The notes below the pieces were generated by a model. It worked only from the letters and a program-made list of their open reading frames with translations. It had not been told where the DNA came from and ran no database searches. From an uncultured beta proteobacterium (lineage in GTDB: Bacteria; Pseudomonadota; Gammaproteobacteria; Burkholderiales; Burkholderiaceae_C), in assembly GCA_903909815.1 (NCBI GenBank), contig CAIVXG010000180.1, forward strand, positions 1-64,000: a DNA stretch of 64,000 nt, written 5' to 3'. Positions within the stretch are counted from its first letter, which is position 1, and each line of letters opens with the position of its first letter. The position numbers and the translations under genes are program-made. Below, piece by piece: positions 48,250 to 58,417 of this stretch.

Positions 48250-48879
48250 ATGATTCATGTTGTCATATGTGACGATCACGCCTTTGTCCGCCGGGGCATT
48301 CGCGACACCCTGTCTGAGGCGGTTGATATCCAGGTGACGGCCGAGGCCGGGAGCTATTCCGAAGTGCGCGCTGCGCTGCGCAGCGCAGCCTGTGATGTGC
48401 TGGTGCTGGACCTGAACATGCCGGGACGCGGCGGACTCGAAGTGCTGGAGAGCCTGACCGACGCCAAGTCGCCCATCAAGGTGCTGGTGGTGTCCATGTT
48501 TGCCGAAGACCAGTATGCGATCCGTTGTCTGCGCGCAGGCGCCCACGGCTACCTGAACAAGGCCGGCGACCCGGCCCAGTTGACGGTCGCCGTCAGGGCT
48601 TTGGCGCAGGGTAGAAAGTACGTCTCGCCCGAGGTGGCGCAGATGCTGGTGGAGAGCCTGTCCAATCCGATGCAGGAGCTGCCGCACACCACGCTGTCCG
48701 AGCGTGAGCTGCAGACCGTGCTGAAGATTGCCTCGGGCAAGAAGCTCTCCGAAATCGCCGAAGAAATGACCTTGAGCCCCAAGACCGTGAGCGTCTACCG
48801 TGCCCGTGCCCTGGAAAAGCTCAAGCTGGCCACCAATGCGGACATCACCATGTACGCCATCCGCAACAACCTGGTTTGA
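48250..48879 (+). CDS. LuxR/NarL-family response regulator
   Basis: The 209-residue regulator has a receiver domain with phospho-acceptor Asp54 (VLVLDLNMPGRGG) and a C-terminal LuxR helix-turn-helix (LSERELQTVLKIASGKKLSE, EMTLSPKTVSVYRARALEKL). It starts 10 bp after the kinase gene, which marks the two as a pair. It converges with fliR with eight bases between. Target genes are unknown; the setting next to che and fli genes suggests motility. Confidence 0.9.
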   Translation: MIHVVICDDHAFVRRGIRDTLSEAVDIQVTAEAGSYSEVRAALRSAACDVLVLDLNMPGRGGLEVLESLTDAKSPIKVLVVSMFAEDQYAIRCLRAGAHGYLNKAGDPAQLTVAVRALAQGRKYVSPEVAQMLVESLSNPMQELPHTTLSERELQTVLKIASGKKLSEIAEEMTLSPKTVSVYRARALEKLKLATNADITMYAIRNNLV

Positions 48880-48887
48880 CGCACCGC

Positions 48888-49655
48888 TCAGTGCGCCGAG
48901 AACAACTCGATGGTGCGTGTGAACAGGGTGGCAAATGGCTGGTCCAGCATGGGCAAGGTGATGCTTATGCCCAGCAGCCCCACCGACAGCGTGACCGGGA
49001 AGCCGATGGCATAAATATTCATCTGAGGCGCCACCCGCGAAATGATGCCCAGTGTCAAGTTGACGAGAAGCAACACGGCGATCATCGGCATGGCGATCCA
49101 CAAGGCGCTGGAAAACAAATCCACCCCCAGACCGTAGAGTCGAACCTTGGCCAATGCACCCATCAAACTTGAACCCACGGGAAACACTTCGAAACTTCGA
49201 ATCACCGCCATCAGCACCAGCAGATGTCCGTTCATCACGATGAACAACAAGGTGGTCATGTTGCCAAAGAAGATCGCAGTCGAGCTCGACTGCGCGTTGC
49301 TGGTGGGATTGAAAAAGGTGGCGAAATTCAGCCCCATCTGCAGACCGATCAACTCACCGGCGAGTTCCATCGAAGCGAACACGACCCGCACCGAAAACCC
49401 GATGGCCAGGCCGATCACGACTTGCTGAACCAAAGTCTCCAGCGCCAAAGGTCCGTTGAAACTGACCTGCGGCTGGCCGCCCAGACTGGCCTGCGCGCAC
49501 ACGGCCACCAGCAACGCCAGCCCCACCTTGGAGCGCATGGGGAATGCGCGGTTGGAGAACACGGGCGCCGCAGTGAACATCGCCAGCACCCGAAAGAAGG
49601 GCCATAGCAGCGGGGAAAGCCAGGCGCTGATTTGGGCCTCGGTGACCGTAATCAC
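48888..49655 (-). CDS. fliR: Flagellar export protein FliR
   Basis: FliR is one of the export-gate membrane proteins. The 255-residue product has six hydrophobic segments and family motifs FRVLAMFTAAPVFSNRAFP, GELIGLQMGLNFATFF, and LTLGIISRVAPQMNIYAIGFP. It is the last gene of the fliF-fliR run. Confidence 0.96.
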   Translation of the reverse strand: MITVTEAQISAWLSPLLWPFFRVLAMFTAAPVFSNRAFPMRSKVGLALLVAVCAQASLGGQPQVSFNGPLALETLVQQVVIGLAIGFSVRVVFASMELAGELIGLQMGLNFATFFNPTSNAQSSSTAIFFGNMTTLLFIVMNGHLLVLMAVIRSFEVFPVGSSLMGALAKVRLYGLGVDLFSSALWIAMPMIAVLLLVNLTLGIISRVAPQMNIYAIGFPVTLSVGLLGISITLPMLDQPFATLFTRTIELFSAH

Positions 49656-49673
49656 ATCGCGCTCACTTTCATG

Positions 49674-49943
49674 CTAAAGGATCATGGTCGGTATCGCTTC
49701 GATCATGCGGCGGATATAGTCCACCAGCATGCTCATCATCCAGGGGCCGCTGATGGCAAACACCGCCACCGCGGCAATCAGCTTGGGAACAAAGGACAAG
49801 GTCGCCTCATTGATCTGGGTGACGGCCTGGAACAGGCTCACCAGCAGGCCCACCACCAGTACCACACCCAGCACCGGCGCCGAGATCATGAGCATCAGCG
49901 TCAAAGCCTCCTGCCCCAGGGTCAAGACCATTTGCGGCGTCAT
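49674..49943 (-). CDS. fliQ: Flagellar export protein FliQ
   Basis: FliQ is a small gate subunit. The 89-residue protein has two helices with [37 protein letters not shown] and the C-terminal [18 protein letters not shown]. Its start overlaps the fliP stop by ATGA. Confidence 0.97.
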   Translation of the reverse strand: MTPQMVLTLGQEALTLMLMISAPVLGVVLVVGLLVSLFQAVTQINEATLSFVPKLIAAVAVFAISGPWMMSMLVDYIRRMIEAIPTMIL

Positions 49944-50740
49944 TGCACAAAACTCGCAGCAAGTGAGCCAATCAGCAGGTTCCAGCCATCGGCCAGCACG
50001 AACAGCATCAGCTTGAACGGCAATGACACCAGCACCGGCGACAGCATCATCATGCCCAAGGACATCAGCACGCTGGCCACCACCATGTCGATCACCAAAA
50101 ACGGAATGAAGATCATGAAGCCGATCTGGAACGCCGACTTGAGCTCGCTCGTGACAAAGGCAGGGATGATGACCCGCATCGGTGCGTCTTTCGGTGTCGC
50201 TGCCGGGTCCAACTTGGCCAGTTTGGCAAAAAGCGAAAAGTCCGATTGCCGCGTCTGCTTGGTCATGAAGTCGCGCATCGGCGCTTCTGCTTTGCCAAGC
50301 GCATCTTCAAACGACATGGCATTGGTGCTGTAGGGCACGTAGGCATCGCGGTAAACGCGATCCAGCGTCGGCCCCATGACGAAGAAGGTGAGGAACAGCG
50401 ACAGGCCAACGACCACCTGATTCGGCGGCGCAGACTGCGTCCCCAAGGCCTGCCGCAACAGCGAAAGCACGATCACGATGCGCGTAAAGCCCGTCATCAT
50501 GAGCAGAATCGCCGGCAGGAAGGACAGGGCGGTAAAGAACAGCAGCGTCTGGATCGGAACCGAAAAACTCATGCCCGAGCCACCCGTGCCCACGAGCAAA
50601 GGCAACTGCCCGGCGGTCTGCGCCCAGCTTGGCGACAGCGTCAACAGCGCCAGCGCTGCCCCCAGCAGCCGCGCTTGGCAAGCCCGCCCCTGCAGGCAAA
50701 ATTTGATGCGTCCCGCGCTGCGTGCTCCAAGGCATGACAT
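49940..50740 (-). CDS. fliP: Flagellar export protein FliP
   Basis: FliP forms the core of the export gate with FliQ and FliR. The ~266-residue protein has a cleavable signal peptide (ending near SWAQTAG), then helices with [37 protein letters not shown] and [25 protein letters not shown]. The ATG at 50740 is used; a TTG at 50752 that overlaps the fliO stop as TTGA is an alternative and would imply coupling. Confidence 0.94.
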   Translation of the reverse strand: MSCLGARSAGRIKFCLQGRACQARLLGAALALLTLSPSWAQTAGQLPLLVGTGGSGMSFSVPIQTLLFFTALSFLPAILLMMTGFTRIVIVLSLLRQALGTQSAPPNQVVVGLSLFLTFFVMGPTLDRVYRDAYVPYSTNAMSFEDALGKAEAPMRDFMTKQTRQSDFSLFAKLAKLDPAATPKDAPMRVIIPAFVTSELKSAFQIGFMIFIPFLVIDMVVASVLMSLGMMMLSPVLVSLPFKLMLFVLADGWNLLIGSLAASFVQ

Positions 50741-50748
50741 GGCGTTCT

Positions 50749-51075
50749 TCAACGTTGACCCTGCGCATCCGATTCGGCTGAAGATGAAGCCAGTGCCACT
50801 TCCGCCGCAAACGCGTTCGCCACTGCCTGTGTATGCAAGGTGGTGATGTTTTGCTGCGTCACACCCAGCACCAGCCAGGTACGCGCACCAGGCGGGCCGA
50901 CTTCGACCGTGACGACGCGCTGTTGCGCCCCCACCGCCAGCACGGAAATCAGTTTGCTTGAGGCCAGGTCAGCACCGCTACCGCCCTGGCGCCGCTGCGC
51001 GTAGCGTTTCGCCAGCCATGGCAGCGTGGCCAGCAGCGCCACAAAAACCAGCACCGTGAACAAGGCCTGCGTCAT
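50749..51075 (-). CDS. fliO: Flagellar assembly protein FliO
   Basis: FliO is a bitopic protein that helps FliP ring assembly. The 108-residue product has one N-terminal membrane helix ([21 protein letters not shown]) and a cytoplasmic domain with [20 protein letters not shown] and [15 protein letters not shown], as in the family. It lies four bases after fliN. Confidence 0.9.
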   Translation of the reverse strand: MTQALFTVLVFVALLATLPWLAKRYAQRRQGGSGADLASSKLISVLAVGAQQRVVTVEVGPPGARTWLVLGVTQQNITTLHTQAVANAFAAEVALASSSAESDAQGQR

Positions 51076-51079
51076 GGTT

Positions 51080-51499
51080 TCATCCGCCCCGACTCACGCG
51101 CTTGAGCCGCTCCGAGGGCGTCACCACATCGGTCAAGCGAATACCAAACTTATCGTTCACGACCACCACTTCTCCCTGTGCGATGAGGTAGCCATTGACC
51201 AACACGTCCATCGGTTCTCCAGCCAGCGCGTCCAGTTCGACCACGGAGCCCTGCCCCAACTGCAGTATGTATTTGATCGGCACCTTGGTGCGTCCCAGTT
51301 CCACCGAAAGTTGCACCGGGATGTCCAGCACACGATCGATGTCGGTCATAGGCGCATCCGCGGGAGATGAAGTAAAGGGTCGAACGGCGTCGCCCGCAAG
51401 CGGTCCGCCCTGGTCTGTCCCGCCCTTTTGCTCTTCCAGCGCCTCGGCCCAGGCGGCCATCGGATCTTCTTCGGGGGGCTTGTTGTCGTCAGTTGACAT
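51080..51499 (-). CDS. fliN: Flagellar switch protein FliN
   Basis: FliN forms the lower C-ring and docks the export ATPase complex. The 139-residue protein has a Glu/Pro-rich N-terminal tail and a SpoA domain (VLDIPVQLSVELGRTKVPIKYILQLGQGSVVELDALAGEPMDVLVNG). The ATG at 51499 follows GGAGAAAA and overlaps the fliM end by 11 bp. Confidence 0.97.
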   Translation of the reverse strand: MSTDDNKPPEEDPMAAWAEALEEQKGGTDQGGPLAGDAVRPFTSSPADAPMTDIDRVLDIPVQLSVELGRTKVPIKYILQLGQGSVVELDALAGEPMDVLVNGYLIAQGEVVVVNDKFGIRLTDVVTPSERLKRVSRGG

Positions 51500-52496
51500 G
51501 GTGTTTTTCTCCGGGAACAATCTGATCGTGTCCTCTGAGGCACTTGTCTACACGAATCGCGTACTTGGCGTTGTGCGTCCCGTACTGGCACTCAAAGATC
51601 GGAACGCCTGCGATATTTGCCTGAATTTTGGGCTCACGATCCAACTCGATGAAATCGCCCGGCTTCATGGCCAGCAGTTGCTCCACAGTGGCATGGGTGC
51701 GCGCCAGTTCGGCCACCAGTGTCACGGGCGCTGCCTGAATTTCACGCGTCAGCAACGTCACCCAACGCCGATCCACCTCGACCGAGTCGCCTTGACTGGA
51801 CGCGTACAGCACGTCCCGAATCGGCTCCAGCGCGGCGTAGGGCATGCACAGATGAATGGCGCCCGCGATATCGCCGATCTCCAGCTGAAACGCCGTTGTC
51901 ACCACAATTTCACTGGGGGTGGCAACATTCGCAAACTGCGGCTGCATCTCCGAGCGCTGGTACTCCAACTCGATCGGATAAATGCCGGCCCAGGCCTTCT
52001 TGTATTCCGCAGTGATCACATCCACCAAGCGGTTAATGACACGCTGCTCGGTCGCGGAAAAATCGCGTCCCTCAATGCGCGTCTGGAACTTGCCAATGCC
52101 GCCGAACAGGGTGTCGATCACACCGAACACCAGCGCCGGTTCACACACGATCAGGCCGCTTCCGCGCAAAGGACGAATGGCAACGATGTTGAAGTTGGTC
52201 GGCACCGCCAGTTCACGCAAGAAGGCGCTGTATTTATGCACCGTGACGGGCCCCACCGAAATTTCCGGACTGCGCCGTATGAAGTTGAACAGACCCACCC
52301 GAAAATTTCGGGCAAAGCGTTCATTCACAATTTCCATGGTGGGCATGCGCCCGCGCACGATACGTTCCTGGCTGGAAATGTCGTAGGTGCGCGCCTCGCC
52401 CTTGGCGTGCGTCTCCTCGACCGACTTCTGGCTTTCGCCAGTCACACCCTCGAGCAGCGCGTCGACTTCTTCCTGGGAGAGAAAAGATTCACTCAT
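51489..52496 (-). CDS. fliM: Flagellar switch protein FliM
   Basis: FliM receives CheY-P and reverses rotation. The 335-residue protein starts SESFLSQEEVDALLEG, the conserved CheY-P-binding peptide, followed by the middle domain with the GGxG-type motif (DTLFGGIGKF) and a C-terminal SpoA domain. It is followed by fliN in an overlapping pair. Confidence 0.97.
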   Translation of the reverse strand: MSESFLSQEEVDALLEGVTGESQKSVEETHAKGEARTYDISSQERIVRGRMPTMEIVNERFARNFRVGLFNFIRRSPEISVGPVTVHKYSAFLRELAVPTNFNIVAIRPLRGSGLIVCEPALVFGVIDTLFGGIGKFQTRIEGRDFSATEQRVINRLVDVITAEYKKAWAGIYPIELEYQRSEMQPQFANVATPSEIVVTTAFQLEIGDIAGAIHLCMPYAALEPIRDVLYASSQGDSVEVDRRWVTLLTREIQAAPVTLVAELARTHATVEQLLAMKPGDFIELDREPKIQANIAGVPIFECQYGTHNAKYAIRVDKCLRGHDQIVPGEKHHVN

Positions 52497-52517
52497 TTAT
52501 TCGCCACCTGCGTCGAC

Positions 52518-53117
52518 TCACTGAACAATGAAGCTGGAAAACAATACGCCCTTGACCGGATTGCTCTCAGCCGCCTCCGCGTCCTTCTTCTTTTTGGCTG
52601 TCGATGGCGGTCTTTTTGCCGCACCGGCTGCATGTACCTCTTCGCCAAAACCCAAGGGGCGCGACACTTCCTGCAAGATATCCAGCGCCAGCTTCTCCTT
52701 GCCCTCACGCTGCAGCAACTCGGTCGAGGTGCGCTGCGAGATCAGCAACAGGATGCCGCTTCGGATGCTGGGCAAATAGGCCTTGACCTTGTCGGCCGAG
52801 TGCGCGTCCACCAATTCGATGGTGACGCCGATCTGCGCCATGCGTTCACCCCCGGGATCGGCCAAATTCACGACCATGGTGTCCAGCGGTAGAAAAGTGG
52901 GGGGTTCTTTCGATGCAGCGTGCACCGGGACCACTTCTTCGGTATCGGCGTCGGCTGCAACGGCTTTTTGTTTACTCCAATAGATCCAGCCAGCGACCCC
53001 CGCGCCCACGAGTACCAGGACGAGCGCGACCAGGATCAGCAACTTCTTGCTCCTCTTGGGTTTGACTTCTTCGGCGGCGGGGGCAGCGGGAGCAGCGGGA
53101 GCAGCGGGTGCAGGCAC
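52518..53117 (-). CDS. fliL: Flagellar basal body-associated protein FliL
   Basis: FliL surrounds the stator at the motor and supports torque. From a GTG at 53117 the protein is 199 residues: an Ala/Pro repeat tail (PAPAAPAAPAAPAA), basic KPKRSKK, a membrane helix (LLILVALVLVLVGAGVAGWIYW), and a stomatin-like periplasmic domain with FLPLDTMVVNLADPGGERMAQ. The GTG is chosen because AGGA precedes it at proper spacing; the ATG at 53198 lacks support. A Lys/Ala insertion (~residues 165-180) is unusual. Confidence 0.9.
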   Translation of the reverse strand: MPAPAAPAAPAAPAAEEVKPKRSKKLLILVALVLVLVGAGVAGWIYWSKQKAVAADADTEEVVPVHAASKEPPTFLPLDTMVVNLADPGGERMAQIGVTIELVDAHSADKVKAYLPSIRSGILLLISQRTSTELLQREGKEKLALDILQEVSRPLGFGEEVHAAGAAKRPPSTAKKKKDAEAAESNPVKGVLFSSFIVQ

Positions 53118-53282
53118 GGTAGTTCCTTGGTTGATTGAATGCGCGAAGCTGCCAGGGCCAGCGCCGCCGCACTCACTGCCATTATCGCCCGGCACCATGC
53201 CATGAAGGGCCGAAAAAGACCCTAAAGTTGCCCCTTTCGCCGCAACTCGCGCGCCGCCTCGAACCTGATGGGCGCCGGTTAC

Positions 53283-54698
53283 CTAAACAAACAGGTCCAC
53301 GACACGGTCTGAGGGCACGCCCTTGCTGGCGGGTGCGGGCAAAGGCGCCAGCGGCTGCACCGAGGCTGATGCCGGGGTGAGGGCCGAGGCTGGCTGGGGC
53401 GCTTGCGGATTGGCGCCGAACTGTCCCTGTTGCCCCGAACTGCTGACCCAGGCCGAGGTCAGCGTCAGCCCTTGGGCACGCATCATCTGGTCCAACTGGG
53501 TCATGGCGTTGCCCAGCAATGCGCGCGTGTGTGCCTGATCGCTCTGGAATACCACTTGCGCCTGGCTGCCTGACATTGAAATATTCACCTGAACCGACGC
53601 CTCTCCCAAGCCGCTAAACTTGAGTTGGGCGTTGTGCACGTCGTTGGAAATCCAGTACTTCACTTGCTCGGCCACTGCCTGCTCCACACCCTGCGCAGGC
53701 GCGGTCGCGCTGCTCGCACCAACACTCAGCGCCGAACTACTGCCTGTGACTGAGCCCGGTGCCGAAGCGCTTGGTGCGTCCCCACCGACGCTGGGCGCCG
53801 CGCCCGCTCCACGCTTGCGCGCACTGGCTCCAGATTCCGAGCCCGACAGACTCGCGACCAGTCCAGTTACAGCCGCCGCGCGCACAAAATCTGATCCCGG
53901 TTCAGACAGTGGTTGCGTCGCCGCATCACGATGCGAGGCTGCGGCTCGCAACTCCTGAACTGCGCTTTGGGTTGAGATCGTGGACTGCCATGAAGCCACG
54001 TCCTTGGCATTTGCCACTGTCACCTTTTCTACCGGTGCGACACCGACGAACGACCACGGCAGGGTGTCCGTGGCCGCGGTGGTTTGGGCGCCGGGCGCCA
54101 CGGCAGCGGGCTTGGGCAGCCAGCGCGTGGCCGACGCAGAGTCGGCCACGGCCACGGCCTCTGCCGCTGGCCCACGCTGCGCGCCTGGCGATGCGGGCGC
54201 GGCCGATGGCGCTGCCATGGGTGCGGCTGAAGCTTGCAAGCGCACGGCGGACGCCGAACTCGGCGCCGGGTTTGGCACGGGGGCAGGTTGGGGCTGCACT
54301 GTCGGCTGGGCGGCCAGACTCAAGAATTGCACCAGCAAGGCTTGCATGGCGGCATCCGGCGCCGGCGCCGGCGATTGAGTCTGCGCTTGCTCTTGCTCCT
54401 TGATCAGTGGCGGCCCCAGCAACTCGGTCTGATCGGATCTGGCCGATGCTGACGGGGTCGCATCAAGGGAGCTCGCCGCCGTTGGCGGCGCCGGCGACTG
54501 CGCCGGCGACTGCGCGGGGCTTGCCGTGGACACTGTCAGCGTGTCAGGCATGGTTTCACCCAGGCCCTGCAACAGGGAAGAGAATGCGCCGCTGGGCTGC
54601 GGCGCCGAATTGGTCGCATCACGCGCCGGTGCGGCTCTGCCGGATAGCCCGGCCGCCAGCATCACGGCCGGCGCTGCGGGGCTGCAGTCGATACTCAT
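53283..54698 (-). CDS. fliK: Flagellar hook-length control protein FliK
   Basis: FliK measures hook length and switches export specificity. The 471-residue protein has a long Ala/Pro/Ser-rich N-terminal region (~1-350) of low complexity and a C-terminal hook-control domain with LKFSGLGEASVQVNISMSG, VVFQSDQAHTRALLGNAMTQL. AAGGGCG precedes the ATG at 54698. The first half is poorly conserved, as in other FliK. Confidence 0.88.
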   Translation of the reverse strand: MSIDCSPAAPAVMLAAGLSGRAAPARDATNSAPQPSGAFSSLLQGLGETMPDTLTVSTASPAQSPAQSPAPPTAASSLDATPSASARSDQTELLGPPLIKEQEQAQTQSPAPAPDAAMQALLVQFLSLAAQPTVQPQPAPVPNPAPSSASAVRLQASAAPMAAPSAAPASPGAQRGPAAEAVAVADSASATRWLPKPAAVAPGAQTTAATDTLPWSFVGVAPVEKVTVANAKDVASWQSTISTQSAVQELRAAASHRDAATQPLSEPGSDFVRAAAVTGLVASLSGSESGASARKRGAGAAPSVGGDAPSASAPGSVTGSSSALSVGASSATAPAQGVEQAVAEQVKYWISNDVHNAQLKFSGLGEASVQVNISMSGSQAQVVFQSDQAHTRALLGNAMTQLDQMMRAQGLTLTSAWVSSSGQQGQFGANPQAPQPASALTPASASVQPLAPLPAPASKGVPSDRVVDLFV

Positions 54699-54828
54699 GA
54701 TTTCGCCCTTCGGCAGGGCACGGCGCAGCCGTGTCCCGCAATTGCATCTGTTGCAGCGCCTGTGCGGCCCTGCCGGGCGAGGCGCGCTGCGGCGCCGGAG
54801 CCCTGGCTGGCCCGAAAGTTCAAGGGGC

Positions 54829-55308
54829 TCATGGTCGACCGTCCTGCAAGGCTTCACGATCGCGTTCGACCCGGCGGCTGCGATAAATCAAGGCCGCCGT
54901 TTCATCGAACTGTTTCTGCTCGATCCGGTCGCGCTTGCGGCTCGCTTCGCGGTCCATGTTGTCGCACACGGTCTGGCGACTGGCCAGCTTGAACTCGGCG
55001 TCAAGCAGCAACTTTTGCTGCGCCTGCACCTGCCGCTGTACATCCTGCAGCACCTGGCGTTGCAGCGTGATCGCCTGGTACAACTTGTCCATGAATTGAT
55101 AGTAGTGGCGCATCACCTGCGGTGTCGAATCCGCTTGGGATTGGGTGATCCAGCGCGTCTGCGTCTCCTGGGCATAGCTCTGCAGCTGATCGAACTGGTC
55201 CTGCGCGCCCTCCAGCGTGCGCAATACCTGCGCCACATCGAGTCGCAGTTGGTCGCGCTGACGTGTCGCCAGTTCAACCGCGAGTTGCATGCTGGAAAGC
55301 ACGGTCAT
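54829..55308 (-). CDS. fliJ: Flagellar export chaperone FliJ
   Basis: FliJ is a coiled-coil stalk that works with the FliI ATPase. The 159-residue protein is almost entirely helical and Gln/Arg-rich ([40 protein letters not shown]). Its start overlaps the fliI stop by ATGA. The 130 bp to fliK hold no clear gene. Confidence 0.92.
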   Translation of the reverse strand: MTVLSSMQLAVELATRQRDQLRLDVAQVLRTLEGAQDQFDQLQSYAQETQTRWITQSQADSTPQVMRHYYQFMDKLYQAITLQRQVLQDVQRQVQAQQKLLLDAEFKLASRQTVCDNMDREASRKRDRIEQKQFDETAALIYRSRRVERDREALQDGRP

Positions 55309-56714
55309 GGCGCTGCCCCGGTGCCCAGCGATTGCGCCATGCCGTTGAAACTGTCCCGCAAGGAGGCACTGACGTGCATGTCCTGCTGCAGGAATTCACT
55401 CATGGCGTCGTGGCGCCGAATCGCTTCATCCAGCGCCGCATCCGAGCCGCCGGCATAGGCGCCGATGCGGACCAGATCTCGACTTTTCTGGTAGCGCGAG
55501 TGCATCCCGCGAAAGCGCCGCGCCATCTCAAACTGGGGCCGCGACACCACGTTGTTCATGACGCGCGAGGTCGACTGCTCGATGTCGATGGCAGGGAAGT
55601 GACCGGCCTCGGCCAGTTCACGCGAAAGCACAATATGCCCATCCAGAATCGCGCGCGCCGCATCGGCAATCGGGTCCAGTTGATCGTCGCCCTCGGACAG
55701 CACGGTGTAGAACGCGGTGATCGACCCGACACCGTTCAGACCGTTGCCGCTGCGCTCAACCAACTGCGGCAGGCGCGCAAAGCAGGAGGGTGGGTAGCCC
55801 TTGGTCGCCGGCGGCTCGCCGATCGCCAGCGCAATTTCGCGCTGCGCCATGGCATAGCGCGTGAGCGAATCCATCAGCAACAGCACATGCTGACCCTTGT
55901 CGCGGAAGTACTCGGCAACGGCTGTGGCATACGCTGCGCCCTGCATGCGCAACAGCGGTGGCGCATCGGCGGGTGCAGCCACCACCACCGAACGGGCGCG
56001 ACCTTCGTCACCCAGGATGTCTTCGATGAATTCCTTGACCTCGCGTCCGCGCTCGCCGATGAGGCCCACCACGATCACGTCGGCCTGGGTATAGCGCGCC
56101 ATCATGCCCAGCAGCACGCTCTTGCCTACGCCGGATCCGGCAAACAGGCCCAGCCGCTGACCCCGGCCCACCGTCAACAGCGCATTGATGGCCCGGATGC
56201 CGGTGTCAAGAACTTCGCGCACCGGATCCCGATCCATGGCGTTGATGGTGGCGCGGTTCAGCGCCTGCGACTTGACGTCCAGCAGCGGCCCCAGATGATC
56301 CATCGGAGCGCCCTGTGAATCCACCACACGCCCGAGCAAGCCGTCGCCCAGGGGCAGCCGCAATGGCCCCCCGCTGTAGCTTGTCAGCAGCGGTGTGCTC
56401 TCACCCAAGCGCGGTGCCGGAATATAGGGTGCCGTGGGTGCCACGCTGGCACCGCTGGACAGGCCGTGCACGTCGCCGGCTGGCATCAAATAGGCGCGGT
56501 CGCTGGAAAAACCCACGACCTCGGCCAGTACGCCGGGTTGAGACCCCATCGTCACCAGGCACTGTGAACCTACGGGTTCACGAATGCCCGTGGCTTCGAG
56601 CACCAAGCCGGTCAGGCGCGTGAGCGTGCCGCGGGCTTCCAGCGTGCAGCCCAAGTCCACCCGATGCTGCGCATCGCGCATGAAACGCTCCCAATGGCTG
56701 GCGCCGCTATGCAC
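55305..56714 (-). CDS. fliI: Flagellar export ATPase FliI
   Basis: FliI energises export of flagellar proteins. The 469-residue F1-like ATPase has Walker A GSGVGKS (193-199), a Walker B region [27 protein letters not shown], and the C-terminal helical domain ([18 protein letters not shown]). It overlaps fliH by 8 bp and fliJ by ATGA. Confidence 0.97.
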   Translation of the reverse strand: MHSGASHWERFMRDAQHRVDLGCTLEARGTLTRLTGLVLEATGIREPVGSQCLVTMGSQPGVLAEVVGFSSDRAYLMPAGDVHGLSSGASVAPTAPYIPAPRLGESTPLLTSYSGGPLRLPLGDGLLGRVVDSQGAPMDHLGPLLDVKSQALNRATINAMDRDPVREVLDTGIRAINALLTVGRGQRLGLFAGSGVGKSVLLGMMARYTQADVIVVGLIGERGREVKEFIEDILGDEGRARSVVVAAPADAPPLLRMQGAAYATAVAEYFRDKGQHVLLLMDSLTRYAMAQREIALAIGEPPATKGYPPSCFARLPQLVERSGNGLNGVGSITAFYTVLSEGDDQLDPIADAARAILDGHIVLSRELAEAGHFPAIDIEQSTSRVMNNVVSRPQFEMARRFRGMHSRYQKSRDLVRIGAYAGGSDAALDEAIRRHDAMSEFLQQDMHVSASLRDSFNGMAQSLGTGAAP

Positions 56715-57387
56715 TGTCCACCTCTTGCTCCGTCCAGGGGACGCTCAGGCCCAGGGTGGCGACCGTGCGGCTCCAGCGCTTTTCCAGCGTTCCGTCCACC
56801 GTCATGCCGCCGGACTCCACCAGGCAGCCACCCGGCGCCACCGACGAATCCGGGCGAAAGACCAGGGACTCGCCTGCAAATGAGGCGCGCAAGGCCTGCT
56901 CTAGCAAACCGAAGTCGCCCGGGTGCAAGCGCACCACGATCGCCCGAGCGTCGCTGGCGAGCAAGCCCAGGGCCTCACGGATCACCGGTTCAAGGGGTTG
57001 GGTATCGATCGCCAATTCCCGCCGAACCACCTGGCGCGCCAGCGCACACGACAGCTCCAGCACGCCCTGCGCCAGGGCTTGTTCGGCAGCGGCCCAACGC
57101 GACTCGAAGGCTTGGGCGCAAAGCGCCAGGCGCTCGGCCGTGGCGTGGGCCTGGCGCTCGAAAAAATCATCCATCTGCTTTGTCACTTCCACTTCAGCCA
57201 GGGCGCGGCCCTCCTCCAGTCCGGCCTGGTGCGCAAGTGAGCGCGCTTGCTCCAGCTGCAGCAACTGGCTCGCGGTTTCTGTCGCCGCCTGCGCCGGCTG
57301 GAGCCCGAAGGAATCCCCGGTCACGGCCGAGAATTGCCAAGGTGCAAAGGCGTCGATTTCCTCGCTCGGAACGAAGCGCGAATTCAT
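56707..57387 (-). CDS. fliH: Flagellar assembly protein FliH
   Basis: FliH regulates FliI and docks it to FliN. The 226-residue product has a variable N terminus, a helical middle ([27 protein letters not shown]) and a C-terminal domain with [18 protein letters not shown] and [15 protein letters not shown]. The ATG at 57387 follows AGGGGTG; an ATG at 57426 would overlap fliG by 32 bp and is less likely. Confidence 0.92.
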   Translation of the reverse strand: MNSRFVPSEEIDAFAPWQFSAVTGDSFGLQPAQAATETASQLLQLEQARSLAHQAGLEEGRALAEVEVTKQMDDFFERQAHATAERLALCAQAFESRWAAAEQALAQGVLELSCALARQVVRRELAIDTQPLEPVIREALGLLASDARAIVVRLHPGDFGLLEQALRASFAGESLVFRPDSSVAPGGCLVESGGMTVDGTLEKRWSRTVATLGLSVPWTEQEVDSA

Positions 57388-57394
57388 GGCACCC

Positions 57395-58390
57395 CTAGAC
57401 GAAGGCTTCTTCACCGCCGCCTCCAATCACGATCTGTCCTTCATCTGCCAGGCGCCGCACCGTCTTGAGAATTTCCTTTTGCTGCGCCTCGACTTCGGAC
57501 AGGCGCATCGGTCCGCGCGAATCGAGGTCTTCACGCAAGGTTTCTGCAGCGCGGGACGACATGTTCGCCAGAATCTTCTCCTTGAGTTCGGGCGCGGCCC
57601 CCTTGAGCGCGGGGATGAGCGCTTCGGAGGACACTTCCTTGAGCACCAACTGGATCGCCTTGTCGTCAAGCTTGATGATGTCGTCAAAGACAAACATCTT
57701 GTCCGTGATCTTTTGCGCCAGATCGGGGTCATGGGCACGGATCGACTCCAGCACCACGGCTTCAATATTGCTGCCCAGTTGATTGACGATTTCGGCCGTG
57801 GCCTTGATTCCCCCCAAGGAGGCCTTGCGCACCTTGTCGCCACCGGCCAGCACGTTGAACAAGACCTCGTTCAAATCCTTGAGCGCCATGGGCTGAATGC
57901 CCTCCATGGTGGCAATGCGCAACAACACTTCGTTGCGCTGCCGGTCCGCCAGCTGCTTGAGCACGGCCGCCGACTGTTCAAAATCCAGATGCACCAGAAT
58001 CGCCGCGACGATCTGCGGATGCTCGTTGCGCATCAGCTCGGCCACGGAGAACGGGTCCATCCATTTCAGGCTCTCGATGCCGGATACATCGCCGCCTTGC
58101 AGGATGCGGTCAATCAGCAGCGAGGCCTTGTCGTCGCCCAAGGCGCGCTTGAGCACGGCCCTGACGTAATTCCCGGTATCGGAAACGATCAGGCTCTGGG
58201 CTGCCGCGGCAGAGGAGAATTTATCCACCACCTCATCCACGCGCTCACGCGACACCGTGGTGATCTTGGCAATGGCTTCGCCCAGTTTTTGGACTTCTTT
58301 CGGCGAGAAATGCTTGAACACGGCCGCGGCTTCCTCCTCCCCCAATGACATGAGGAAGACGGCGGCGTCATTGAGTCCTTGATCGTCCAT
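57395..58390 (-). CDS. fliG: Flagellar switch protein FliG
   Basis: FliG connects the MS ring to the C-ring and stators. The 331-residue protein has FliG-N, a middle domain with the EHPQ motif (123-126), and a C-terminal torque domain with the charged MFVFDDIIKLDDKAIQLVLKEV. The order fliF-fliG-fliH matches other bacteria. Confidence 0.97.
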   Translation of the reverse strand: MDDQGLNDAAVFLMSLGEEEAAAVFKHFSPKEVQKLGEAIAKITTVSRERVDEVVDKFSSAAAAQSLIVSDTGNYVRAVLKRALGDDKASLLIDRILQGGDVSGIESLKWMDPFSVAELMRNEHPQIVAAILVHLDFEQSAAVLKQLADRQRNEVLLRIATMEGIQPMALKDLNEVLFNVLAGGDKVRKASLGGIKATAEIVNQLGSNIEAVVLESIRAHDPDLAQKITDKMFVFDDIIKLDDKAIQLVLKEVSSEALIPALKGAAPELKEKILANMSSRAAETLREDLDSRGPMRLSEVEAQQKEILKTVRRLADEGQIVIGGGGEEAFV

Positions 58391-58417
58391 GATCTGTCGC
58401 TGTTCCAGAGATGCTGA

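Noticed and set aside
53041-53116. Short GC-rich tandem repeat near the fliL start
   Set aside because: It encodes the Ala/Ala/Pro repeat at the FliL N terminus and is explained by coding low complexity.
54699-54857. N-terminal extension of FliK to an ATG at 54857
   Set aside because: The added 53 residues are Arg/Cys-rich and unlike FliK, overlap fliJ, and the ATG at 54698 has a good ribosome site.
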